Assembly (NCBI GenBank): GCA_035648415.1
Contig: DASRLO010000097.1
Location: 1-64,000, forward strand
DNA length: 64,000 nucleotides
Direction of reading: 5' to 3'
Source: DATARH01 sp035648415
GTDB taxonomy: Bacteria > Pseudomonadota > Alphaproteobacteria > ATCC43930 > CGMCC-115725
Below are positions 44,599-52,351 of this stretch, piece by piece. Below the pieces are notes generated by a model that saw only the letters and a list, made by a program, of their open reading frames with translations, was not told the origin of the DNA and did not search any database. The first letter of the stretch is position 1. Every line of letters begins with the position of its first letter. Position numbers and translations under genes: made by a program.

Positions 44599-45123
44599 CT
44601 GCGACCGGGCGATCCTGCCGAGCAGACCAAGATCATCGACATCTACGTCCGCGACGGCATCTACGCGGTCAACGAGGCGCGCAACCTGCTGGGCCTCGAT
44701 CCGGTGCCCGGCGGCGATCAGCCGATGGTCTACGGCACACAAGGAGCACAACCGCTCGCCGCGCCCGTTGCCGTGGTCGGAAAACGGCTGGCGGCCGCGC
44801 CGCGGTTCGGCAAGGCCAATTTCAATCCCGCCCAGCTGCGGATCACCGCCGGCGAGCCGGAGGGCGGCGAGTGGACGAGTGAAGGCGGCGTCGCGCCCCG
44901 TTCCGCCGACGTGGAAGCCGGGCCTGAGAAGCCCTTTCAGCTCGCCCAAGCCCAGACGTGCCGCGACTTTATTGCTGAGAACTGCAACGCAAGTATCCTG
45001 CGGGTGTTTCCGGGCCAGTTTCTCGATGTGCCCGTTGATGAGATATACCGCGCCGCGGACGAGGGGGACGCAGCAGCTCGGAGGGCAAAGAAGCTGCTAT
45101 TAAGAGAGCGCTATCGGAAGTGA
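44599..45123 (+). pseudogene. Orphan portal C-terminus with third toxin-like tip (CT3)
   Basis: The segment opens directly after the previous stop with portal sequence (LRPGDPAEQTKIIDIYV and NLLGLDPVPGGDQPMVYGT; homologous bases about 44598-44745). It then has a variant linker (FNPAQLRITAGEPEGGEWT) and a tip ending FPGQFLDVPVDEIYRAADEG then AKKLLLRERYRK. The regular FP..FL....DEI...A..G....A.KLL...R.RK pattern resembles ends of other polymorphic-toxin-like proteins (from memory). GTG 44704 is the first in-frame start. An immunity-like gene follows after 22 bases. Confidence 0.75.
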
Positions 45124-45145
45124 AAGAGCGGCGAGAGAGGTTCCA

Positions 45146-45385
45146 ATGACGTCTCCTATTTTCCAAATCTGTCGGATGCTCGATGCGGCGCGCTTGCATT
45201 ATTTCCTGGAAAGAGACCGGCCGGACACCATCACAATGACGGTTTCGTTTGTTGGGGAACGGGTCGAAGTCGATGTCTTCGAAGACGACCATATCGAGAT
45301 TTCGCGCTTCCGCGGCGACGAAAGCATCGAAGGTGGGATGGAGCTGCTGCGCGAACTCATCAGACGCGAAACGGAAGGGTGCTGA
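45146..45385 (+). CDS. Putative immunity protein for CT3
   Basis: A 79-residue acidic protein (LHYFLERDRPDTITMTVSFV, VFEDDHIEISRFRGDESIEG) starting 22 bases after the CT3 stop with a GAGAGAGG site. Size, charge and position fit an immunity protein. The pattern resembles a common small-protein family found next to toxins (from memory). Function not shown. Confidence 0.6.
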   Translation: MTSPIFQICRMLDAARLHYFLERDRPDTITMTVSFVGERVEVDVFEDDHIEISRFRGDESIEGGMELLRELIRRETEGC

Positions 45386-45398
45386 CCGGCGTCCGCCG

Positions 45399-45480
45399 AT
45401 GATCGATCGGGAGAGTGCGCTACGAAAATTGGCCGTGGGAGACATTTTTCACGGGCGAAGCTCCAACAGCGCAAGCTTGT
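45399..45480 (+). pseudogene. Truncated homologue of the CT2 immunity gene
   Basis: The start MIDRESALRKLAVGDIFHGR parallels MTDRENALRNIAVGDIFHAR at 44209. The similarity ends at about 45480, where portal sequence (TCTACGCGGTCAACGAGG) begins. It is a remnant left by recombination. Confidence 0.75.
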
Positions 45481-45968
45481 CTACGCGGTCAACGAGGCCC
45501 GTAACCTGCTGGGCCTCGATCCTGTGCCCGGCGGCGATCAGCCGATGGTCTACGGTACCGCGGGTGCCGTGCCGCTCGTCGCGGCGAAAGTTGCTGGCTC
45601 TGCCTCCTTCCGCAAATACAACCCGGATATAGGCCGAGCCGCGTCTCCCGGCGGGCGCCAAGTACCAGGCGTTCAAGGAAGCGCCCTACAAGGACGATTT
45701 TGACGAGTGGCTGGCGCGCATCGTGTGCTATGCGTTCTCGCTGCCGCCAACGCCGTTCACCCGCCAGCTCAACCGCGCCACCGCCCAGACCTCGCAGGAC
45801 GCGGCCGAAGCCGAGGGGCTGGCGCCGCTGATGCGGTGGGTGAAGCGGCTGGCCGACCACGTGATCCAGCAGCTGATAGGTCACGCGGACCTCGAATTCG
45901 CGTGGGGCGAACTTCGGCCGGGCGCCCCGGCCGAGCAGGCCAAGATCCTCGATATCTATGTCCGCGAC
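45480..45968 (+). repeat. Rearranged portal segments, copies R4a and R4b
   Basis: R4a (about 45480-45646) matches the portal from YAVNEARNLLGLDPVPGGDQ to KYNPDIGRA. R4b (45647-45968) then jumps back to an earlier portal region (AKYQAFKEAPYKDDFDEWLA to LDIYVRD). The switch lies at CCCGGCGGGCGCCAAG, a microhomology between the linker (PAG) and the earlier portal site. The order late-then-early is what a tandem cassette array would give. Confidence 0.8.
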
Positions 45969-46075
45969 GCTAATCCCAGTGGGGCAAGCCTGGTCTTTTG
46001 GTGACGACAGTCGATGAAGGCACAATTTGCGCGCCGAGGATCACCGCGCAGGACGACTTCTGGGCGCCACGGTAG
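45969..46075 (+). pseudogene. 3' remnant of a CT2-type immunity gene
   Basis: After the portal segment ends at VRD, the DNA reads ANPSGASLV and then, one base out of phase, VTTVDEGTICAPRITAQDDF, parallel to ASLVCLVTGLDNAAIYARRI and HTQDDV of the gene at 44209. Short, frameshifted and without a start, so non-functional. Confidence 0.6.
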
Positions 46076-46099
46076 GTAACGGACGGCACCGGTTTTTCC

Positions 46100-46148
46100 G
46101 TCATTCCGGGACTTATTCGGCGCGTCCCAAAAAATTCTCTGGGATGAC
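46100..46148. repeat. Short palindromic element upstream of the protease gene
   Basis: Imperfect inverted arms GTCATTCCGGGA and TCTCTGGGATGAC around a short AT-containing centre, related to the element at 11940-12081. It lies inside the phage-derived region between the cassette array and the capsid protease. Confidence 0.55.
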
Positions 46149-46200
46149 CGGACTTCACTCGGCGATGACGAATCGAAATCATCCGAAGGAACAGACAGCG

Positions 46201-47378
46201 ATGCGCTTTTACGCTCCGATCGCCAAGGTCGACGCCGAGCAGCGGATGGTCTGGGGCTACGCCTCGACCGACGCTGAGGACGACCAGGGCGAGATCATCA
46301 CCCGCGATGCGCTCGGCGCGGCGCTCGCCGATTACCTGAAATTCGCCAATATCCGCGAGATGCACCAGATGTCGGCGGTCGGCGTCGCCGAGGAAGCGTC
46401 CGTCGACGACAAGGGGCTCTATGTCGGCGCCCGTATCGTCGACCCGCGCGCCTGGGACAAGGTGACAGGCGGCGTCTACAAGGGTTTTTCGGTCGGCGGC
46501 AAGGTCCGCGCGCGGGATGCCCGCGACCGCAATATCATCACCGCGCTGACCCTCACCGAGATCAGCCTGGTCGACCGCCCGGCCAATCCCGAAGCGGTGT
46601 TCGACTGCTGGAAGTCGGAGGGCGGGGAGGGGATGGGGGACAACACATCGAGTACGCCGATCCGGGCTATCAGGCGGACGGCAGGAAGCGCTACCCGCTC
46701 GACAGCGAGCGTCACATCCGCGCCGCCTGGGCCTTTATCCACATCGCCAAAAACGCGGCGCTTTATACCGCCGGCGAACTCGATCGGATCAGATCGCGGA
46801 TCGTCGCGGCGTGGAAGGCCGAGATCGACCCGGCGGGACCCCCCACCGCAGCACCCGAGGACAAGCCCATGACGCTCAGCGGCCAGGCGGCGCTCGACCA
46901 TGTCCACGATTGCCTCAAGGCGATGACGGATGGCGATAGCTGCAAGGCGGCGACGGCGACGGCGCGGCATCCGAACACCGTGCCCGGCCACCTCAAGGCA
47001 GCGCACGACGCGCTGTGCCGCGCCGGCGCCAAATGCGACGGTTTTGTCGATGACGCCGCGGACGGGGAGGGCGACGCGGAAGATGATGTCGATCGGGCGG
47101 CGGGCGCCGGCGATCTGATGAAAGCCTTCGCCGGCGAGGTCCTGCCGCGCCTCGACGCGCTCGCCAGGCGGGTTGAGGAGATCGCCGCCGTGCCGCTGCC
47201 GCCGCTGACGGTGGCGCGCACCGCCGGTGGCATTTCTAAAGGCGAGGATGGCCTCTATTCCAGTGTATCGCCTGGCGATGTCGTCACCGCGCTGGCGCGG
47301 ATGAGCGACGAGGAGCGCACCCTGGCGCTGATCAAAGCCGCCCACGCCAACCCGATACGGCCATTCGGCCGGCGCTGA
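46201..47378 (+). pseudogene. XkdF-type prohead protease, DUF6582 and C-terminal scaffold-like region, frameshifted
   Basis: The N-terminal ~145 residues are an XkdF-like capsid maturation protease: GYASTDAEDDQGEIITRDAL, NIREMHQMSAVG with the likely catalytic histidine, VYKGFSVGG with the serine, and TLTEISLVDRPANPEAVFD. At the five-G run 46635-46639 the meaningful frame shifts by -1 into EYADPGYQADGRKRYPLDSE (DUF6582-like), continuing in phase through the 46869 ATG to 47378 as a helical acidic tail. Either a -1 slippage at GGGGG or an indel separates them. The part from 46869 could still be translated alone. Confidence 0.75.
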
Positions 47379-47402
47379 TCCTAAATCCAGGTTTTTGGTT
47401 TT

Positions 47403-47432
47403 AACCCGGCCCGGCTCGCGCCGGGTTTTTTA
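47403..47432 (+). terminator. Intrinsic terminator-like hairpin upstream of the capsid gene
   Basis: AACCCGG (47403-47409) pairs with CCGGGTT (47421-47427), followed by TTTTAT. It separates the protease transcription unit from the major capsid gene 27 bases later, so it may tune rather than stop read-through. Confidence 0.7.
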
Positions 47433-47458
47433 TTGCCCGAGCGGAGGGAAATGACCCG

Positions 47459-48946
47459 ATGAACCCGACACAAGACACACTCGATTTGGTCAAGGGCGCG
47501 CTGCGCTCTCCCGACGACCGGATCACCAAGACGATCTCGACCGGCACCGGGCTGGTCGCCTTCGATTTGCAGGCGCCGGCGAAGAACCTCTACCCGTTCG
47601 TGACGCCGATCAGGAACGTGATCCCGCGCGTCGGCGGCGGTACCGGTACGGCGACCAACTGGCGCCAGGTGACGGCGCTGATCGGTTCCGGCTTCGATGC
47701 GATGGGCTGGGTTCCGGAAGGCCAGCGCTCGGGCCAGATGTCGTACGCGACGGCGTCGAAATCGGCAACTTACGTCACCATCGGGGAGGAGGACGCGGCG
47801 ACCTACGAAGCGATCAGCGCCGGCCGCGACTTCGAGGACATCCAGGCGCGCATGACCTTCCGCCTGCTGCAGAAGATGATGCTGAAGGAGGAGATGGCGA
47901 TCCTTGGCGGCAACGCTTCGCTGACCCTCGGCACGCCGGCGACGCCGGTCTTGTCGGCCTCGGGCAGCGGCGCGACGCTGCCGGCGGCGACCTATTCGGT
48001 GATCGTCGTCGCATTGACCCTCGAGGGCTACCAGAATTCGAACCTGGCGGGCGGCATCGCCACGACCAAGCCGATCACCGGCGCCGACGGCAAGAGCTTC
48101 ACGCTGTCGGGCGGTTCGTCGAACAAGAGCGCCAATGCGACGCAGGCCGTGACGCTGGGCCAGACGCTCTTCGCCAGCGTTACCGCGATCCAGGGTGCGG
48201 TCGGCTATGCCTGGTATGTCGGCACCGCCGGATCGGAGACCTTGCAGGCGACCACAACGATCAACAGCGCCAGTTTCTCCGCGCCGCTCGCCAGCGGCAT
48301 GCAGGCGGCGACCGCGATCACCGCCGACAATTCGGCCAATCCCAACCTGGCCTATGACGGGTTGCTGACTGCGGCGTTCAAGTCCGGCTCCAATGCTTAT
48401 ATCGCGACGATGGCGACCGGCACGGCCGGCATCGGCACGCCGCTGACCTCCTCCGGGCGCGGGTCTGTCGTCGAGATCGATACGATGTTCCAGACGATGT
48501 GGAACAACTATCAGCTCTCGCCGACCGTGCTCTACGTCAACGTGCAGGAGTTGAAGAACATCACCGCCAAGGTGCTCTCGAACGCGTCGGGCCCCTTGCT
48601 GCGCTACGAGGTCACGGGCGACGGCAACGCCTACGACCTCGCAGCCGCGGGTGCGGTGTCGTTCTACTTCAACCCGTTCGCCCTCAATGGCGGTCTGCGC
48701 ATCCCGATCCGCATCCACCCGCGCGTGCCGCCGGGCACCATCATCGGCTGGGCCGAGAACCTGCCGGTGCAATACCAGTCGAACGACGTGCCGAACGTCG
48801 CCGAAGTCAAGACGCGCCAGGACTACTACCAGATCGACTGGCCGGTGGTGACCCGCCAGCGCCAGGTCGGCGTCTACGCCGAAGAGGTGCTCGCGGTCTA
48901 TGCCCCGTTTGCGATGGGCGTCATCACCAATATCGGCAACGGCTGA
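47459..48946 (+). CDS. Major capsid protein with inserted Ig-like region
   Basis: A 495-residue HK97-like capsid protein. The N-terminal part (RITKTISTGTGLVAFDLQAP, YATASKSATYVTIGEEDAAT) and the C-terminal part (NLPVQYQSNDVPNVAEVKTR, QVGVYAEEVLAVYAPFAMG) match capsid sequences of related phages. Residues about 160-300 are a Thr/Ser/Ala-rich beta insertion (AATYSVIVVALTLEGYQNSN, GYAWYVGTAGSETLQATT) resembling an Ig-like decoration domain. GGAGGG site upstream of ATG 47459. The frame is intact. Confidence 0.85.
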   Translation: MNPTQDTLDLVKGALRSPDDRITKTISTGTGLVAFDLQAPAKNLYPFVTPIRNVIPRVGGGTGTATNWRQVTALIGSGFDAMGWVPEGQRSGQMSYATASKSATYVTIGEEDAATYEAISAGRDFEDIQARMTFRLLQKMMLKEEMAILGGNASLTLGTPATPVLSASGSGATLPAATYSVIVVALTLEGYQNSNLAGGIATTKPITGADGKSFTLSGGSSNKSANATQAVTLGQTLFASVTAIQGAVGYAWYVGTAGSETLQATTTINSASFSAPLASGMQAATAITADNSANPNLAYDGLLTAAFKSGSNAYIATMATGTAGIGTPLTSSGRGSVVEIDTMFQTMWNNYQLSPTVLYVNVQELKNITAKVLSNASGPLLRYEVTGDGNAYDLAAAGAVSFYFNPFALNGGLRIPIRIHPRVPPGTIIGWAENLPVQYQSNDVPNVAEVKTRQDYYQIDWPVVTRQRQVGVYAEEVLAVYAPFAMGVITNIGNG

Positions 48947-48956
48947 CGCAACCCGC

Positions 48957-49047
48957 GTCATTGCGAGCGCAGTTAAGCAATCTCGATCAACCTTTTGGCC
49001 AACCTGGCAAGAGATTGCTTCGTCGCCTCGCGGCTCCTCGCAATGAC
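48957..49047. repeat. REP-like palindromic repeat, copy B, inside the phage operon
   Basis: Arms GTCATTGCGAGCGCAGT and GGCTCCTCGCAATGAC, with inner inverted segments AAGCAATCTCG and GAGATTGCTTCG. Same family as copy A at 11428-11506 in the chromosome. It sits between the capsid and connector genes. Confidence 0.85.
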
Positions 49048-49063
49048 ACTTGGAGAAATTAGA

Positions 49064-49702
49064 ATGCCCTTCGGCGATTTGACCAGCTTGGGCGATGTCA
49101 CGGCGTGGCTGCAGACCGGACAGAACCCGTTTCCCACTGTCGACAACGCGCTGTTGACGCGCCTGATCACGGCGGCGAGCCAGTTCATCCAAACCTGGCT
49201 GCAGCGGCAGATCGCGATCGGCGATTGGATCGAAATCCGCGACGGCGACGGCGGACAGCGCTTAGTCTTCGCCAATTTTCCGGTCAGTGCGGTGTTGTCG
49301 CTGTCGATCGACGGACTGATCATCCCGCCGGCGCTCGCCGGCGGCGGGTTCGGCGCGGGTTACGTCTTCAGCCCGACCGAACTCGCGTTGCGCGGCTATG
49401 CGTTCAGCCGGCGCGCCCAGAACGTGGCCGTCACCTATACCGCGGGCTATGCGAGCGTGCCGGCCGATCTCGCGCAGGCCTGCATCGAGCTGGTCTGCCA
49501 GCGCTACCGCGAGCGCGCCCGCATCGGCGAGGTGTCGAAGGCGCTGATGAGCGGCGAGACCGTGACCTTCTCGCAAAAGGACATGAGCGACGACGTGAAG
49601 ACGCTCTTATCGCAATACCGCGCGGTGGCGCCGGCTGCGGGCTTTGCCCGTGTGCTGGCGCCGACCGCGACCGACCCGGCGACGATGGCGGCGGCGCTGT
49701 GA
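49064..49702 (+). CDS. Head-tail connector protein (gp6-like)
   Basis: A 212-residue connector. LTRLITAASQFIQTWLQRQI and the late AQACIELVCQRYRERARIGE helix match the gp6-type adaptor fold that docks under the portal. In order it follows the capsid gene, as in HK97 and GTA clusters. The next gene starts at a GTGA overlap. Confidence 0.8.
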   Translation: MPFGDLTSLGDVTAWLQTGQNPFPTVDNALLTRLITAASQFIQTWLQRQIAIGDWIEIRDGDGGQRLVFANFPVSAVLSLSIDGLIIPPALAGGGFGAGYVFSPTELALRGYAFSRRAQNVAVTYTAGYASVPADLAQACIELVCQRYRERARIGEVSKALMSGETVTFSQKDMSDDVKTLLSQYRAVAPAAGFARVLAPTATDPATMAAAL

Positions 49703-50175
49703 TTACCGCCTCGATCGACGGGCTCGGCGCGCTGACCGATCGGCTCGGCGCGTTGCCGCAGACGCTCGCCCAACGGCTTGCCCAGGAGGTCGAACGGCTA
49801 GGGGGCGTGCTGCGCGACCGGGTGGAACGCAAGCTTTCGGGCGAGGTGCTGCAGCAGCGGAGCGGCCGGCTCGCGGGCAGCATCGCCGTCGCTGTCGAGC
49901 GCAACGGCCTCGCGATCGGCGCGACGGTCAGCAGCGATGCGCCGTACGCGGCGATCCACGAATATGGCGGCGTCATTCCCGCCCGCGAGATCCTGCCGCA
50001 AAGCGCCCGGGCGCTGGCCTTTCCGTGGCGCGGGCAGCAGCGCTTCCTCAAGCGGGTGCAACTGCCGGCGGTGACGATGCCCGAGCGTTCGTTCATGCGC
50101 TCGGCGCTCGAGGAAACCGCGCCCGATATCCGTGCCGCGCTCGCACGGGCGGCGTTCGAGGCGGTGCAAGCATGA
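49699..50175 (+). CDS. HK97 gp10-like head-closure/tail-joining protein
   Basis: A 158-residue protein from the GTG overlap. The pattern QQRSGRLAGSIAV, YAAIHEYGGVIPAREILPQS and PERSFMRSALEE is that of the HK97 gp10-like family needed to join head and tail. It is followed by a tail-terminator-like gene at ATGA. Confidence 0.85.
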   Translation: MITASIDGLGALTDRLGALPQTLAQRLAQEVERLGGVLRDRVERKLSGEVLQQRSGRLAGSIAVAVERNGLAIGATVSSDAPYAAIHEYGGVIPAREILPQSARALAFPWRGQQRFLKRVQLPAVTMPERSFMRSALEETAPDIRAALARAAFEAVQA

Positions 50176-50606
50176 TATCGCGCGAGCTGATCTACGCGGC
50201 GCTCTTCGGGCTGCTCGAGACGGCGGCGGATTTCGCCGTCATCGACCGGCGCCTGCGGCACTGGAGCGATGTTTCGCCGGCCGAGCAGCCGGCGCTGTTC
50301 TTGGCGCAGAAAACCGAGCTGGCAAGCGTCAAGATTTTGGGCGCGCCGACGGTGTGGACGCTCGCCGTCGATATTTATGTCTACGCGCATTCGAGCGACC
50401 CGTATCTGGCGCCGGCGACGGTGTTGAACCCGCTGCTCGACGCGGTTGAAACCGCGCTGGCGCCAACGGCGACCACCGGCATCCAAGATCTCGGTCTGCC
50501 GGCGATGGTCCAGCATGCCTACATCAGCGGCAAGATCGAAACCGACGAAGGCGTCCTCGGCGACCAGGCGGTCGCGATCGTGCCGCTCGAAATCCTCTGC
50601 GTTTAG
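50172..50606 (+). CDS. Tail terminator-like minor tail protein
   Basis: A 144-residue protein, likely the terminator that caps the tail tube (LIYAALFGLLETAADFAVID, WTLAVDIYVYAHSSDPYLAP, GDQAVAIVPLEILCV). Size and position between the gp10-like and tube genes fit the GTA/HK97 order. Sequence-level assignment is moderate. Confidence 0.7.
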   Translation: MISRELIYAALFGLLETAADFAVIDRRLRHWSDVSPAEQPALFLAQKTELASVKILGAPTVWTLAVDIYVYAHSSDPYLAPATVLNPLLDAVETALAPTATTGIQDLGLPAMVQHAYISGKIETDEGVLGDQAVAIVPLEILCV

Positions 50607-50621
50607 CCAACGGAGTTCACA

Positions 50622-50843
50622 ATGAACGACACCGCTTCGTCCCCAGCGGCGATGCCGGAGCTTGTGCCGGATGAGCCCCCGGACAACCGGCCCGACAGCC
50701 CTCGGGCGCTCGTCGAGCGCTGGTGGAACGATCACTTCCCGGGCTCGCCGGTGGCCGCCTCGACGGCCGCCTGGAACCACGCTTTCGCCGCCAAGGAAGA
50801 GCTGAAGCGGCGCCTTGCCAACCCCAAGTGGGAGGAGAACTGA
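50622..50843 (+). CDS. Small hypothetical phage protein
   Basis: A 73-residue acidic protein with a proline-rich first half (PELVPDEPPDNRPDSP) and a helical tail (AAWNHAFAAKEELKRRLANP). It lies 15 bases after the terminator-like gene and one base before the tail tube. No family recognised. Confidence 0.6.
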   Translation: MNDTASSPAAMPELVPDEPPDNRPDSPRALVERWWNDHFPGSPVAASTAAWNHAFAAKEELKRRLANPKWEEN

Positions 50844-50844
50844 C

Positions 50845-51612
50845 ATGCAGCTCGCTTTTGGCGCCGGGGCGCTGTGGGGCAACCGCACCGATGTCACCGG
50901 CTCGGGCATCGGCCCCGACCAGTTCGGCATCCTGCAGGACGTGCAGATCGACTGGGACTGGCAGACCAAGGAACTTTGGGGACAGTTCCAGTTCCCGGTC
51001 GACATCGCCCGCGGCCAGGGCAAGATCACCGGCAAGGCAAAGTTCGCGCGCATCTGCGGCGCGATCTACGGCGATCTGTTCTTCGGCCAGACGCCGGCGA
51101 CCGGCCAGCTCACCATCTCCGAGAACGAGGCGGCGAGCGTGCCGGCGACGACGCCCTATGCGGTAACAGTCGCCAATGCCGCGATTTTCTCCGACGATCT
51201 CGGCGTCTTCTACGCCGGCGGCGCCAATGCCGGCGGACGCTTTACCCGGGTGACGACGCCATCCGCCGCCGGCCAGTACTCGGTCAATGCGTCCACCGGC
51301 GTCTATACGTTCAGCGCGGCCGATGCGAGCGCGGTGCTTCAGGTCTCGTATCTCTATGCGCCGACCGCGTCGGGCAGGAAGCTGGTCGTCACCAACCAGC
51401 TGATGGGTTTCACGCCGACCTTCAAGGCGTCGTTCTACACGCAAAAATCGACGCTTGGGGTGCCGGCCGGCCTCGCCTTGGTGCTGAACGCCTGCACCGC
51501 GACCAAGTTGTCGCTACCGACCAAGACCGACGATTACGAGATCCAGGAATTCGACTTCAGCGCCTTCGCCGACGCCACCGGCACGATCGGCACGTTGAGC
51601 ACGCTGGAATGA
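50845..51612 (+). CDS. Tail tube protein
   Basis: A 255-residue major tail protein: QDVQIDWDWQTKELWGQFQF, ARGQGKITGKAKFARICGAI and the final SLPTKTDDYEIQEFDFSAFA. Position after the connectors and before the tail chaperone supports this. GGAGG site upstream of ATG 50845. Frame intact. Confidence 0.8.
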   Translation: MQLAFGAGALWGNRTDVTGSGIGPDQFGILQDVQIDWDWQTKELWGQFQFPVDIARGQGKITGKAKFARICGAIYGDLFFGQTPATGQLTISENEAASVPATTPYAVTVANAAIFSDDLGVFYAGGANAGGRFTRVTTPSAAGQYSVNASTGVYTFSAADASAVLQVSYLYAPTASGRKLVVTNQLMGFTPTFKASFYTQKSTLGVPAGLALVLNACTATKLSLPTKTDDYEIQEFDFSAFADATGTIGTLSTLE

Positions 51613-51638
51613 CCCGGGAGCGAAGGAGTGAGGCGCGA

Positions 51639-51989
51639 ATGACCGAAGCGACCATCCATCTCGGAGGCCGAAAGTTTACGATCGAGCCGTTGCGGCTCGG
51701 ACAGTTGCGCGCCCTGCTCGACGCGCTCGACGATTTGTCGGGCAAAACCGGCGGAGCGGTGATCGACGCGGCGGCGCGGGTCATTCAGGCCGGGCTGGTT
51801 CGGGCCCACCCCGGTCTGACCCTTGACGCGGTGCTGGAACTCGACGCGACAATGGACGAGGTGACCGAAGCGGTCGCCATGGTCCTCACCGTCGCCGGGT
51901 TGCGCCGTCCCGAGGACACCCGTTCGGGGGAAGCAGTGCCGGTGGCGAGCGCGGAACAAATACCGGCGCCGGTTGCCGCGGCCGTTTAG
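51639..51989 (+). CDS. Tail assembly chaperone (G-like)
   Basis: A 116-residue protein (IHLGGRKFTIEPLRLGQLRA, AARVIQAGLVRAHPGL) of the phage tail-assembly chaperone type. A GGGGGAA run at 51926-51932 is in the right phase for a -1 shift (G GGG GAA) into an open frame that continues through the stop to the gene at 52049. This would give a lambda G-T-like fusion; the shift is inferred. Confidence 0.7.
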   Translation: MTEATIHLGGRKFTIEPLRLGQLRALLDALDDLSGKTGGAVIDAAARVIQAGLVRAHPGLTLDAVLELDATMDEVTEAVAMVLTVAGLRRPEDTRSGEAVPVASAEQIPAPVAAAV

Positions 51990-52048
51990 CGGCGATCTAC
52001 GGCGCTCTCGCCACCGGCTGCTCGTATCCCTACGCGGCGATCGACGGC

Positions 52049-52318
52049 ATGACCGTCGCCGAAGCGGGGGAGATTTTCGCCTACTGGACCGAGAACCCTC
52101 CCGTGCATCTGATGCTGCAGTCGATCGCGCGGATGCTCGGCTGGAAGCCGGCCGCCGACGCGGCGCCCGTGCTCTCCGATATCGTGGCGATGGCGCCGCC
52201 CGGTCTCGCCGTGGCGTTGTCGGATGGCGATATCGGCATGCCGGCACCGGTGCTCGACATCGAAAAACTGCGCGCTCGCAATCGCGCGCATTTGGCGAAG
52301 CGGCCCGAGCGATTGTAG
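52049..52318 (+). CDS. Tail chaperone-like protein (GTA g10.1/T-like)
   Basis: An 89-residue protein with AEAGEIFAYWTENPPVHLML and MLGWKP, like the small tail-chaperone protein next to the G gene in GTAs. The same frame is open upstream to 51932, so it may instead be the T part of a G-T fusion product. ATG 52049 has no strong ribosome site, which favours frameshift expression. Confidence 0.65.
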   Translation: MTVAEAGEIFAYWTENPPVHLMLQSIARMLGWKPAADAAPVLSDIVAMAPPGLAVALSDGDIGMPAPVLDIEKLRARNRAHLAKRPERL

Positions 52319-52351
52319 CCTCGACGCGGAACGGTACGCGGGGAGGCGCGG

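Noticed and set aside
40251..46201. Diversity-generating retroelement (template/variable repeats)
   Set aside because: The repeated portal segments invite this idea, but no reverse transcriptase or adenine-biased substitution was seen; differences are whole-tip replacements.
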